The position numbers and the translations under genes are program-made. A DNA stretch of 64,000 nt, taken from assembly GCF_036417845.1 (NCBI RefSeq), contig NC_089980.1, positions 44,018,501 to 44,082,500 on the forward strand, read 5' to 3'. The stretch is from Apteryx mantelli (lineage: Eukaryota; Chordata; Aves; Apterygiformes; Apterygidae). Below are positions 1 through 11,380 of the stretch, piece after piece (the stretch's first letter is position 1; every line of letters begins with the position of its first letter). A model generated the notes under the pieces. The model had not been told where the DNA came from, made no database searches, and saw only the letters and a program-made list of their open reading frames with translations.

Positions 1-235
1 TTTGTTTCCATGTTTTCCATATCTCAGCTCTAAAGCAAGGGAGGCCTTGGTGCAATGAGTCTTGAAATATTCCATACAGTCTCCTGAATCTGAACAAGAA
101 ACATCTTAGCCTGCTTCCATGAGAAAAGAGGAACTAATGGGCTCAGTGCAACCAGTCTTTGGCTGGGCTGCTCTGCAAACTGTTCAACCAGTGGGGGGTG
201 GGGGGAATAGGAGGTGAATAAAGTGTGTGCTAGAG

Positions 236-330
236 GACTCATTATCCCCATTTTACTGACTGGAGGACTGGCACAAGAAAAGGTGATTGTCAGCCCTTGC
301 TCAAGGTTATAAGTCAGCCCAGGAGCACAA
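236..330 (-). repeat. MIR SINE fragment
   Basis: The plus strand reads ATTATCCCCATTTTAC followed by GGCACAAG and a CTCAAGGTTATAAGTCAG-like stretch. This is the reverse complement of the 3' part of the MIR consensus as I remember it. The copy is old and diverged, and its limits are approximate. Confidence 0.6.
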
Positions 331-3160
331 GACCTCAAAGCCTCCTCCAACACAGCCTTTTCCAGATGACAGATACTGCCAGAATTACTGGCTGTGTCTT
401 GGGTACCAAACTTCCTCTTCAGTCACGTGGCACATAGGGAGAGCTGGCACCTCTGAGTACTGCTCCGCTTCAGCCGCTGACTTTGATGGGGGTCCCAGAG
501 CAAGGCTGGGAGAAGGCTCTGGGCACAGGCTGCACCTCTCAGTCCAGCAAGGCTGGCCAGGTGGGAGTCTGGCTTCCCTCCATAGCCACAAAATGTCATT
601 AGTGATGGGAGTGAAGCGAACAGGATCCTTACTCATGTTTCTAACTCTGAGTGTTCCCAGCAGCACTAGAAAGCTGAACCGAAAACAGACGTCTTGGCCT
701 CTCTAAGTCTGCCTCATCAGCTGGCCACATCACAGATCATGCTGAGAAAAGCTGAACGCATGCAGCATATTCACAGAAAGGAGATCATCTCTGAGAAATA
801 GCCACAAGTGCAACTGCATCATAACTCTGAGCTGTAACATCTAGGCTGTGCCTGTAGTAATTTTTTGTTTGACTAGGGAGATGCACAGTGACATTGCTGT
901 TACCTATGACGCAGAGTGCAGAGTAGCAGATCCCCAGCGTGTCACAGATTATTGTGTCTTAGCACAAACATCTCTCTGCTGTTCTTTTACTGCTGAAGCT
1001 GTCAGTAAAATACACACCTCCATGCCAGAAGAAAAAAAAAAAAGAAATGACACTTCTCAGCTGGCAGATACATCAGCACTTTGTTGTTCCCTTTGCCTTG
1101 TGTTTAACTCTATGCCACAGCTCGTCCATTAACATAAAATAAGATGCAACATTGACCAGAACCTGAGTACTGGGCTAGGCTCTATAATACAGTGATCACA
1201 TCCTTGCCTGCACGCAGGTACATGACCTCTCTCTCTCCCTCTCCCTCTCTCCCCTGTGTTTATAAACTTCTGGCAATAAGAGTTTGGCTGCAGTGGCTGG
1301 TCTAGTGTTCATGGCAGAGACTGGTCTTGGTATGTCCAAACCTGCCTGGAACTGTTTTCTCTCTTGGAAATCTCACCTCCACAATGCACTCAATCTTGCA
1401 ATGAGCTAGTTGGAGCACAGGAGGCCCTATGCTGTGAGCCACATGCTCAGGTCCATGCAAAGTATATACAGTGGCATGGCAAAAAGAGGGAGGGAGGACT
1501 GAGCCTGCACCTCTGAGTGAGGTGACAGCGATGGCCCTGGACATTCCTTGTCCCCATCTCCTGTCACACTGCAAGTGACACAGGACCCATATGTTGGTCC
1601 CTACACTGGTGTGAAGCCTCCACCACACTCTCTGCCCAGCATCCGCCCCTGCGGGTGACCCCGCTCTCTCCCAGCCCTCCCCACACTTGCCCAGTGATCT
1701 GGAAACTCCTTCACTAGTGAGCTGCATCCTGCCACCCCTATCAGAAAATCCTGCCTGTGGGCCTGTTTTATAGGCTCGGACTGTGCAGACCAGTGGAGGT
1801 GGTCCTGCGGTGCCAGCCCTCTCTGCCCATTGCCTGCTCCTGCATCCTCTGGGTTCAGTGCAAGGGAGAGGGCTTTGGGCAGCAAGGAGACAGTGACCCT
1901 CAGGCTAGCTGTGGGAGATGGGAGCTGGGTAGAGGAGGAAGCTTCCCATGATGTGTCGAGATTTAACGGGTGCCTGAAGAGTATTTTGCAGGAAAAAAGA
2001 AGGACGCCTTGGAACATACAGAATGAAACCACACCAAGACCCTATAAGGAGCAAGGGAGAGCAGGAAGCCTCCTCCGGCTCTAACCCCTGCTGTCATGTG
2101 GAAAGGCAGGCTAGGGACAGCGCCAGGAGTACAAAGAAAGGTGGAGGCAGAGGGACCCCAAAAGGGTGATAAGTCACCATGCCTGAGCAAGAAAATTCAA
2201 AGTAGGGAATAAAAACAGTTGCTGGGCCAGTATGCAGAATGGGGAGGCTTCAGCTTACTGGTCATGCCATCAGAATGCAATTTTTCTTAGCAGGTTGCCC
2301 AGAGGTGCAAACCTGCTGAATGGAGACATTTTCCCAGAGAGCATGGTTAAAGATATTTGGTATATTACAGGAAAAGATAGTCCTCCAAAAACAGGAAATA
2401 CTGCCCAAATCCCCAGCAGTGAGCCAGGAGCATCAGGGAGGCAACCTAGACCAATTATAATGACTCATTTGATTTCCCAAAACCTAGACTTAAAGCAACC
2501 TAGAAAAGCAAGGAAGACTGTATTATATCTCTGCTACAGCTGTACTTATTTTGGGAAGCCAACAGGAAGAGGTGAACTTTCAGCAAGGACTTAAAAATGG
2601 TAGTTTAGAAAAGGAAAGAATATAAAACATAATACCGACTGGCTATTGCCAAGGGACCCTCTCTGAAGCTTCAAGTTTGGAGAAATACCCTAAAATGTGG
2701 ATTGGCCCTTCCTGGCAATTTAAAAATACAGGCTTGCAATTGAAACACCTGACTCCAGTCCCCTGCTCCTTCTGGCAAGCAAATGACCAATATATCTCTT
2801 ACATTCTGACAAGCTCCTTAAATCCCACTGGAGCTTTTTCTCCCCATTATACCTGGAGGGAAACTACTGCAGAATTTCACTGCTTTCAGATGCTTACAAA
2901 GCCTTTTTCCAGACTACTTCTATTTGTAACCAGTCCTTCTTAGGACACTAGCAGTTCCCACTCTTTGCAGGAAATACCTTATTTGAGAGGACTGGCATTT
3001 GCCTTTCTCATGGCTGCACCATTTTGGCAAACCAATGCAACTCAGTAGTGCCCCCAGGATCTTTATTTCCTTGATTGTTTTAAAGACATAGGCCCCCAGT
3101 ATACAGCTGAGGTTTTCATAAGTAGTTTCTAAGACTGGTTGGCACTGCATTTTATAGTAT
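331..3160. other. Intergenic stretch with no recognised gene
   Basis: Open frames here are short, overlap on both strands and match no protein family I recognise. The only landmark is a pyrimidine-rich CT/CCCTCT simple repeat near 1227-1255. No promoter, RNA gene or splice-consistent exon series could be supported. Confidence 0.5.
1227..1255. repeat. CT-rich simple repeat
   Basis: A short polypyrimidine run of CTCTCT and CCCTCT units. It is a simple sequence without further structure. Confidence 0.8.
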
Positions 3161-3261
3161 TGGATGTAATTAACTCTCTATTATTTAATTCTTCAAAATG
3201 ATCCAGTTCCTTCTGCATGATATTCTGATCCTCTTCTGTCCTGCTGAAGCTTTCTGATCTC
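3160..3261 (-). repeat. CR1 LINE fragment, left flank of the telomeric insertion
   Basis: The plus strand matches the antisense of the CR1 reverse-transcriptase region, with landmarks such as TGCATGATATTCTGATCCT near 3216-3234. The match stops where CCCTAA repeats begin and resumes at about 3848. The two halves therefore look like one old CR1 copy on the minus strand, split by an insertion. Heavily diverged and non-coding. Confidence 0.6.
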
Positions 3262-3847
3262 CTGACCCTAAACCCTAACCCTAACCTTAACCCTACCCGT
3301 AGCCCTACTCTCATCATGGCCAGACCCTAATCCCACCAGACCCGTTGCTGGCCCAAAGGAAAAAGTTCTCATGGGAGGCATCTTTCAAAAGCCTCGCATC
3401 TGCTTTGGCATGCCCCTTGCAACTCCACTCCACGTGAGGCTCAAGGCTTTCTCTGTCTCCTATCCCTAACCCTAACCTTAGCCCTAATCTCTGCGTGGCC
3501 AGACCCTGAGAACACCAGACCCATTTCCAGCACAAAGAAAAAAGTTGTAATGGGAGGCATCTTGATGCAGCCTCGCATCTCCTTTGGCATGCCCTTTGCA
3601 ACCCCACTCCACGTGGGGCTCGAGGCTTTCTCTCTCTCCTAACCCTAACCCTAACCCTAACCCTAGCCCTAATCTCCACGTGGCCAGACCCTGAGAACAC
3701 CAGACGCATTGCTGGCCCAAAGGAAAAAGGTGTTGTGGGAGGCATCTTGGTGCAGCCTCGCATCTCCTTTGGCATGCCCTTTGCAATCCCACTCCACGTG
3801 GGGCTCGAGGCTTTCTCTATCTCCTAACCCTAACCCTAACCCTAACC
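3262..3847. repeat. Interstitial telomeric blocks alternating with a ~180-bp satellite unit
   Basis: Four telomere-like blocks, C-rich on the plus strand, lie at about 3265-3308, 3464-3487, 3640-3672 and 3824-3847. The first two are degenerate, with CCTTAA, CCCGTA and TAGCCC variants; the last is nearly perfect CCCTAA. Between them are three copies of a spacer of about 150 bp (3309-3463, 3488-3639, 3673-3823) that are clearly alike: each has GTGGCCAGACCCT or a close variant, GGGAGGCATCTT, TTTGGCATGCCC and CTCCACGTG. CACGTG-centred landmarks fall at 3430, 3609 and 3794, so the period is 179-185 bp. Copies two and three resemble each other more than copy one. The frames open on the minus strand across the array come from the repeat period and are not genes. 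Confidence 0.9.
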
Positions 3848-4300
3848 AAATTTCACCAGGGAACACCTATGCTTTCATTAATGAAAATATTAGATCAGTC
3901 TTAAGATTCAGGCTTAGGTACACTGGTAGAGCCTTCAGTCCAGTCAGTATGTTCTCGTGAAACACAATCTTTTGTCATCTCATCTTGAGCCAGTTTTTAC
4001 CCTACTTGGCAGTTCTACTGATCCCCAAATCCTTCAGCTTCACTGATTTCTCAGTGGTACCCAGTCAAAAATGTATTTGAAGCACGGTAGATGTTCCACA
4101 TCCCCTTTGTCTAGAAAATCAGTTGTCTTCTCAGAGAAAGATATCATATTGCTCTGGCACAATCTGCCTAGGGCAAAACCCATGCTTCATTGTATAACCT
4201 TTTCCATTTACCACTGATAATTTGTCTGTCCTTCATAAGTTGCTCAAAAGCTTTAAATATTGTTGAGGTCAGACATGCACATGTACATTCCCAGAGTACA
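3848..4300 (-). repeat. CR1 LINE fragment, right flank of the telomeric insertion
   Basis: Directly after the last CCCTAA block the antisense CR1 reverse-transcriptase match resumes (AAATTTCACC, then TTAATGAAAATATTAGATCAG). It continues through landmarks near 4105-4260 (CTTTGTCTAGAAAATCAGT, TCTGGCACAATCTGCC, CCATTTACCACTGATAAT). Same orientation and order as the left fragment. Confidence 0.65.
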
Positions 4301-7300
4301 TTTATCATCCATATTAACTGTAGATATTACCTTCACTAATCTCTAAGCAGACACTATTCACAGTTTGAAAGATGTATCAAAGCCCCATGCTAGCTGCCTG
4401 TCATTTGCATGCAAGTCCTTTTGGAGTTTGGAAATGCTCATTACCTGTGCTTTTCCCAAACTCAGCACATCCAGCACAGAAAGTTGGCTTCCACCCCGAA
4501 TGTGACCATTCGACTCCCTGGCACCTGGCACTATCAGGCAGCCATCAAAAGAGGGAGAACATGCTGATATTTTAATACAGCTGCCTCTAGCAGAAGTGCA
4601 AATTGAGAAGGGCCAAGGTGGGAATAAGAAGGCAGCACCCCTTGAAGGCTCATACCTGGTGGGTGCGGGATGTACAGGGACTCTCCCAGGTGGCACCAGG
4701 GCCTGCCTTTCCAGCAGGCGTCACTCATGGGTTTGATCCAGGGCTTTGGGGAATTTCAGCAATGAAAGAGATGTTTTATTTTATTCCCTGCACTAAGAAA
4801 GGTTATTCAGCTGGCAGATGGGTAACTGTTGTGGTGAAAGGTTGCGCTAGAAATAAAGTAGCTTAGGAGTAGCAGATCAAATTAAGAGAAAAACATGCTA
4901 GTAGCTTGGCATAGTGACAAATGAAGACAGCACGTAGAGTTGACAGTTAAAATTAAACACGCTGTCCTCATTTGTCCCTTAGCCACCCAGACAGAGGTTT
5001 TTAAATATTATTCCCAGATTATTTTTTATGCATTCACATAAAGAATGCCCAGAAAGTATCCGCATAGTAATACAATTCTCCAGAATTTGTGTCATCAGCA
5101 TATTTCCCCAGGACACCGACTGTGTGTGGGCATTAGGTAGATGGATATAAAGGAGATATCTGGCACTGTCCTGGGGATATCAGAACATGTCTTTCTTTTC
5201 TGTGTTTTTTTTCTCCTCTCTTCCTCTACCAGAAATGCCATTGAGCAAAGTAGATGCTTATGCTTGTTCAATGCCTACCCCAATGGGTATCCCTAATGGA
5301 GCTCCTAAGGACTCTTATTTAAGTTTGACTGCTCTCTACAGTATTTTCAAATCTTTTCCTCTCCATATCCAAACTAAATTGATGTCATTCAGCAGGATGA
5401 AGATGTTCAGATACCATTGTCTAAATCCATGCCCTGAGATTAAATCAATGACTTTTGAGCAATGACTATGACCACTTAATACTTGAAATTAATAATTATT
5501 TTCCCATTTCAGACATCAAAAACAGGCTGCATTTAGCATAAGAGTTCAAGGCAACATATTTTGTCACATAGGTAAGCCATTCACCACTCTAGTATGGTGG
5601 TTCTGCAGATGCACAGCCTCCCTGGGCTGCCCCTCAGGGGACTGTGGAAGGAAACTCTGATGCTATGCAGCTGCCTACAAACATGAATGTCCTGTTAGAA
5701 AATATTTATGTTCCACAAATCAAAGCAGGTTAGGCTCCAGCTGCCCCACCAGAAGGGCACAGATCCTCTGTCTTATCTGTCAACCCAACAGATCCAACCA
5801 GCATGGGTCCCCAGATACTCTAAGGCATCTCAATCGGCACGAGGCACCTGCATTTAGGCAAATAAATCCTACTTTTGTCAATGCAGCCTGCAGAGCTGTT
5901 CTGCTCACTCTGATGCAGTCATTTCCCTCTGATGAGCTGCTTTGCCCTCCAGTCTCTGCTGACTGCCTTGACTCCATCTCTGCTGACTCTAGTGGGAGTG
6001 CTGAGATGTGGCTCATAAGCAGGTATCTACAGGTCAGCAGCTAATGTTCAGTGCCTTCTCCATTCCATCCCTGACCTATAGACAGCTCAAGCTGGATGAG
6101 TTGGGTGCCTCTTGCAGAGCACAGCAAACAGTATTAAACTATCTTTCCACCTCATGTGATTAGCTGTTATGGCTTATGTTGTGCCAGCAAAACAGAGTAT
6201 ATGTTTAAGTGTCATATTATGAGGTCTCAGACACTTATGTTAAAGTTCCTAGGTGTGACATTGCCAGGAAGAGGCAGGAAGGAATTTGCCTGGGGGTTAT
6301 CTGAGTAGTTGTTTAGAAACCATCCTTGGATTTCTAACACAGCAGCCTACAGGAACTGAGAAGGCTATTGAAAGGCAGATGCATACACATACAAAATCAG
6401 TATATTAAAAGGCAAAAGGCTCATTTGACAGATAGTGAGCATGAGAAAATGAAAAGGAAATGGGATGCTAAAATGTTTTACGCTACATACTCATCACAGA
6501 AAAGGGAGTTGTGTTTTTAATGAGCAAAGATGTATCATTTCACTTACCGAGCCTTCCAGCTGATGATAGAGACATACTTTAGAGAGGCAGGATTAAACAA
6601 GGTGCAGATATGGATTATAAATTGCTACGTACCAGATGTGAACAGATTGCCCTAAAATGTCATTCTTATGTAGATAAATCAATCCTAGTTGAAAAGAGCA
6701 GTTCAGCATGGGGGGAGGTAAAGAAAAAGGCAATGACATATCTCCTCTTATGCCTCGTACAGGATCCATTTTTACTAAGAGATATGCCCCAGGCTTTATT
6801 CACCCATAAGCTCATTTGTAAGACCTCTGGCACAGACGTTACCTTCTCTGTAGTGCTGAGGGAAGCTAGACAACAGAAACACTCATGGTAGCCCCCAGCA
6901 TAGCCTATGCAAAACTTCTTCAGCCTCCTGCATCAGGGCTTGGAGGTACCATGTACCATCCAACAGCAAAGACTTCTGTCTTACCCCCACAGCATTCACA
7001 GCACAGTCTTTCCCCCCTGCTTTGACCCCAGCAAGCCCTCCAGCCCTCCATCTGAGCCAGCCACCAAACTGCAAGGCCTGAAGGCTTCTGCCTCTGCTTG
7101 GCACTCCAGTCTAAGGGCAGTGTTGGAGGTGAGCAGTGTTAAAAGCCTGAAGGCCTTTTCTAATCTGGGGCTCTTGCCCTCACCTGTCAAGAGCTTGGCA
7201 CTACCAAAGGAAGCAAGAGGCAAGACAGCAGCAGTCCATGGAGCCAGAAAGCGATTTTACACAGTTTGTCCTCCTTTTTCTCCCACTGTTTGAAACGCAG

Positions 7301-7940
7301 GTCATTCCTATACACTAGCCTACAGTAGGCCTGCTACCTCTGGGGAGGCTGCCCCGAAAGCCTCACAGAGCACCACAAAAGCATGGTCTGACAGTAGAGA
7401 TGCAGCCTTGAAGAAAACAGCTTTGCAAAGAGGCGATTTGCCCCCACAGCCCTCAAGCCCTCCTTGGGGATATGAAGGGCAGTCAGGACCGCACACCATC
7501 TGTCCTACAGCTTATGTTTGGTATGCGGTAGTCTGCACCACCACTGGGAGAGCACAACGGTTGCTCCACAGGTCAAAACAGTTGAGAAACCACTGTTCGA
7601 GGTCTTCTCAGGAGCAAGAAGCATTGCCAGGAGTCAACGACTCTGCCAGACTGCAAAGGACTGAAAGGGGCTACTAGGAGAAGGAAAGACACTGCAGGGA
7701 AATAAGGTGATCTCTCCCTCTCAGCATCCACCCCAGTACATGCTTGGGGAACAGGGGAGTAAGGGAATGAGGCTATCCCAGGACCACTTTTTTTCAGGCA
7801 AAACAGACAAGGGACTGCAAAGGACTGAGAGGCTGAGAGAATAGGTGCAGGAGAAACCTAATGAATTCATAGACCAGGAAGGCACAGAGTCTCAGTGGTT
7901 TATCCAGGTCTTCTAATGCTTATGATATCTCATTAAAATA
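4301..7940. other. Intergenic stretch with no recognised gene
   Basis: No exon, RNA gene or clear repeat could be named. The longest frame (6907-7293, 128 codons) is low-complexity in places, overlaps equally open frames on the other strand and resembles no family I know, so I do not call it. Confidence 0.45.
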
Positions 7941-7944
7941 AGCC

Positions 7945-8420
7945 ACTGTACTGAAGGAGGATTAGAGGGCAGTAAAATTATATCTATCTTTAAAAATGGC
8001 ATTAGTGGTGATCCTGGGAATTACAGACCAATGAGCCTTACTCTGAATAGGCAAATTAGCTGAAAAGATCATTAAAATGCAAAAAATAAAACATCTAGCA
8101 GTGATATAACAGGAACAAATCAGCACTGCTTCTGCAAAAGTATTCAAGCCTCACACATCTACTAAGATGCTTTATGCATGTCAGCAAAACAGCAGATAAA
8201 GGAAAAGTGAGGTGGTTTACTTGGACTTTCAAAAAGCCTCCATCCACACTCCTTACACTGACTGGCACCATTTGAAAGCAAAGCAGTCAAAAATAAGATG
8301 TAAGCGGCTAATGATGATCAAAAGCTGCTTCAAAGAAATGCAAAAACACATTCAACGGTCAGTGACAAGCGAGTTGTAGCATGACAGTCAGTCTGGTAAA
8401 GGATTTCAAATGCTCCAGCA
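7945..8420 (+). repeat. CR1 LINE fragment (reverse-transcriptase region)
   Basis: The sense strand carries the CR1 RT landmark ATCTTTAAAAATGGC, then GGGAATTACAGACCAATGAG (decayed NYRPVSLTS motif), then GGACTTTCAAAAAGCCTCC (decayed LDFKKAFD-type motif). Stops and indels run throughout, so it is a fossil. Confidence 0.65.
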
Positions 8421-8789
8421 CCTATATGGATAATAGAGTTAACAAATGATCAGAGAGGCAAGAAATATTTTGTTATCACCCCCTCTCTTTATGCTGCTCT
8501 ATTATCAGAGTACCTGTGCAACCTCTTAAAATCACACGAGAGTGTCTGTGTTCATCAGTCTTGGAGAAAACTGTGTGGAAAGCCAGTGGAGCCTGTGTTA
8601 TCAGTCTTCATCTTTCTTTCATAAATCTTATGCTATTTAATGGATATGAAAAGGGGGAGGCATGTTATTTCATGAGCATCTCAGCTTGCTTTCTCCCTAG
8701 AGATTTTCTAGCCACATGGTTACAGAAAAAAGCTGGAAGTTGCATTCACTAAAGTCTTTTAAATACCCACTTAAAAGGAAGCTCAACCA

Positions 8790-8806
8790 AAAAAAAAAAA
8801 AAAAAG
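8790..8806 (+). repeat. Poly(A) tract
   Basis: A run of about 17 A. It could be the tail of a retroposed fragment, but the sequence before it was not recognised. Confidence 0.7.
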
Positions 8807-9234
8807 GTCATAACAGCAACACGACCTTGAAGCCGATCTTGTTTTGGAGCTCACTCTTGCCTTGTGATCCGTTGGGGCAAGCCATCTGGGGACTTTAACA
8901 ACTGTATGTGAGTGGGGAGCACAGAGCAGGCCCTGGCAGTGGCAAGCAATGCCGATAGGGAGTGTGTCTCTCCTTGCCAGATATGGCATCCCAAAGGGAT
9001 GGGGAAAGGTCCATAAGGCCAGTGCAACCTGGCCTAAGTGTCGCCAAGGTCAACACAGTACCTGGCTACATAAAGGACAGGATAAAAATAATAGAAGACT
9101 GATAATGGCCTGTACCTACTTCATCGTTGTGTTATCACACTTCTGTCCCAGTTCAACCCTATTTGATTGCTGCAGCATTCGGTGGGATGAAGCCTGGGAC
9201 ACACAGAGGTGAGTCCCATCCTCTGGGTTTGACT

Positions 9235-9645
9235 GTAGCCACTCTGTCTCTAAAATGATACAGTAGAAATCGAAAGTGTAGCAAAAATGATTAGAAGTCA
9301 GTAGAGCCTTCTGAATGGAGAGATGGGGAAACTGAGGCAGGTAATACAGAGAGAAGATGAGTAAAAGGCATGTGAAAAACAGATAAAAAAAAAACACATG
9401 GAAGAATGGAAGTAAATCATTCCCTCATATACACTCTCCCATAATACAGGAACAGAGGACATGCAATTAGAGTGACAGGCAATGCATTTCAAAATGATAA
9501 AAGGAGAGACTATTTTTATACAATGAATAATTAACCTGTGAAGTTCACTGCCACAGGATTTTACCAGGGACAGAGGCTTAGCAGCACTCAGAACAGGAAA
9601 AGCCATTGATATGAATAATGAAAATATCCACTGTTACACTTGACA
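9235..9645 (+). repeat. CR1/L3-like LINE fragment, 3' region
   Basis: The order of landmarks matches the 3' part of an old CR1-type element: AACAGAGGACATGCAATTAG, ATTTCAAAATGATAAAAGGA, then CCTGTGAAGTTCACTGCCAC and the decayed GACAGAGGCTTAGCAG stretch. No open frame survives. Confidence 0.6.
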
Positions 9646-9649
9646 GAAT

Positions 9650-11140
9650 AAAATCTCTCTGTAAGGGTTTTTAACTCCTCCTGGCCCAGTCTAGGACCTC
9701 TGCTTTTTGACTAGGAAGGGACAGAAGAAATGTCTCCTGGGCACATGCTATATTCCAGCCTATGGATTCCCACTGTAGCAGCTGCGGTATCCTTCTCTGC
9801 AGCATTTGGTACTGGGAACAGAAAGGGGGTGGCTACTGGTCTGAAGGGACAGCAGAGATGTTCTCACATGATGATTCTAATGTTCCCATAGAAGTGATTT
9901 TAATTGCTTTTCATTTCCATCTCCACATTGTTCAGCCATCTGCTAGGTACCGCGGCTAAGAAGCTTGATGTCTCTGGAGGAAAGGAGAATTCTGCCTGGT
10001 TTCTGCCACACAAGACTGTTGCTTCATCTCTTACAAATCTGACCAAAGTAAACCCTCTTTGACAGAAGAGTTGGCCAGTTTTTGGCTAGTTGTGTTGACC
10101 TCACCCATACCTTCAGCATTTTCATATTCAGGTAAGTCAAAGTTACAAAATACTTCAGTTATGTGAAGCTGCAGAATAAACACTTGCGTGCTAATGAATT
10201 TTGAAAGGACGTACAGAGCAGACTGGATTTGTTTCTGTGCCATTTTGCATTCAGTATTTACCCTCTGTCAGAAGACAAGTTGCATTATCCTTTCTTTCCA
10301 GAAGGAGAGAGTGTGGCAGAGCAAAGTGGCTTGCCAGCTATTCCAAAGAGCAGAGTTGGAATAGGTCTCCTAGATCTTCACCATAAGACCACCTTTCCCT
10401 GCCTAGGGCTAATAATATGTTAGCTCTTGCCTCTGTGGATAATCTTCTGTCTGAAGCATGCAAAACATTTCATCATTTCATCAAGATTACCCAGGCAGCC
10501 CACATCCCAAGGGAACAGGTGGGTGAATACCATCTCCATTTGGAACTGAAATATTAACAAGGGATTTAAACAGTACATGTGAGCACAAAATGCAGATCCT
10601 TAAAACATCCCTGCAGAACCTACAAGCTACAATTATTGCTCCATGAGCAACTAAGAGCTTTGCAATACATAAATGAAGCATCCCTCCACCTGCCTCATTG
10701 ACTCTGCTTGGCATTTTCAGAGCACAGCTGCAGGAGCCAGTCACCGTGAAAAGCACAGACAGGAAAAAGTGTTGCCACCTTCTCTGTGATATTGTAGCTC
10801 AGTAGGTAACAGGCACAGCCATGACATGGTAAGTCCAAGTGTGGTTTCTACCTCAGCTCCAGCAGGACTGGGGAATGACCCATTGCCACCAAGTCTGGTG
10901 TGCAGCTTGGTGGTTCCTGTGAGATTTGAGCTTGACTCCCCTAATACGCCCCTGGGAATTCAGCCCAAATTTCCCCCAGTCAGGGCGAGGCCTCTAAGAC
11001 ATACCCTAAGACTGGCTTGGTGACACCAAAGCCCATCTAACCAATTATCTTGTCTTCATCAGGATTTAAAGTGGATGCATAGGACAGGAATAAAACAGGG
11101 TGAGCAAAAATGGTACTTTCTGTCAGTACTCTCTTAGCCT
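9650..11140. other. Intergenic stretch with no recognised gene
   Basis: Nothing beyond short shadow frames was seen. A weak tRNA-like fragment (TTGTAGCTCAGTAGGTAACA near 10793) lacks a matching arm structure and is not called. Confidence 0.4.
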
Positions 11141-11149
11141 CCAATGCCT

Positions 11150-11380
11150 GAGGTTCAGGGATTTTCCTGGGCCAGACATGGTTTCTGCGTATTTAGTAAA
11201 TATTTCTTCCATGAACCTATCCAACTTCCTCTTGAACAAATGTAAACTTTAAGCACACACAAAACCCTGTGGCAAGGACTTTTACAGCTGAGCTAGATGA
11301 TGTGTGAACAGCAGCTGCTTTCTGTTTTGAACCTACCAGCTGTTAGCATGGTTCGATAAGCACCTGGTTCTTGCATTGGC
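11150..11380 (-). repeat. CR1/L3-like LINE fragment
   Basis: The plus strand reads CATGAACCTATCCAACTTCC, TTGAACAAATGTAAACTT, CCTGTGGCAAGGACTTTTAC and TTTTGAACCTACCAGC. I recognise this as the antisense of a widespread sauropsid CR1/L3-type LINE 3' region. Diverged. Confidence 0.55.

Noticed and set aside
3314-3866. Overlapping minus-strand open frames of 65-153 codons across the satellite array
   Set aside because: They arise from the repeat period and lack of stops in the CCCTAA blocks. The translated products are near copies of one another and resemble no protein.
6907-7293. 128-codon plus-strand frame
   Set aside because: No recognised family, no splice-consistent partners, competing antisense frames.
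9318-9345. MIR-like GATGGGGAAACTGAGGCAGG
   Set aside because: A short match within the CR1/L3-like region, with no flanking MIR sequence; may be chance.
10790-10830. tRNA-like TAGCTCAGTAGGTAACA stretch
   Set aside because: No matching acceptor stem, anticodon arm or B box at the right spacing.
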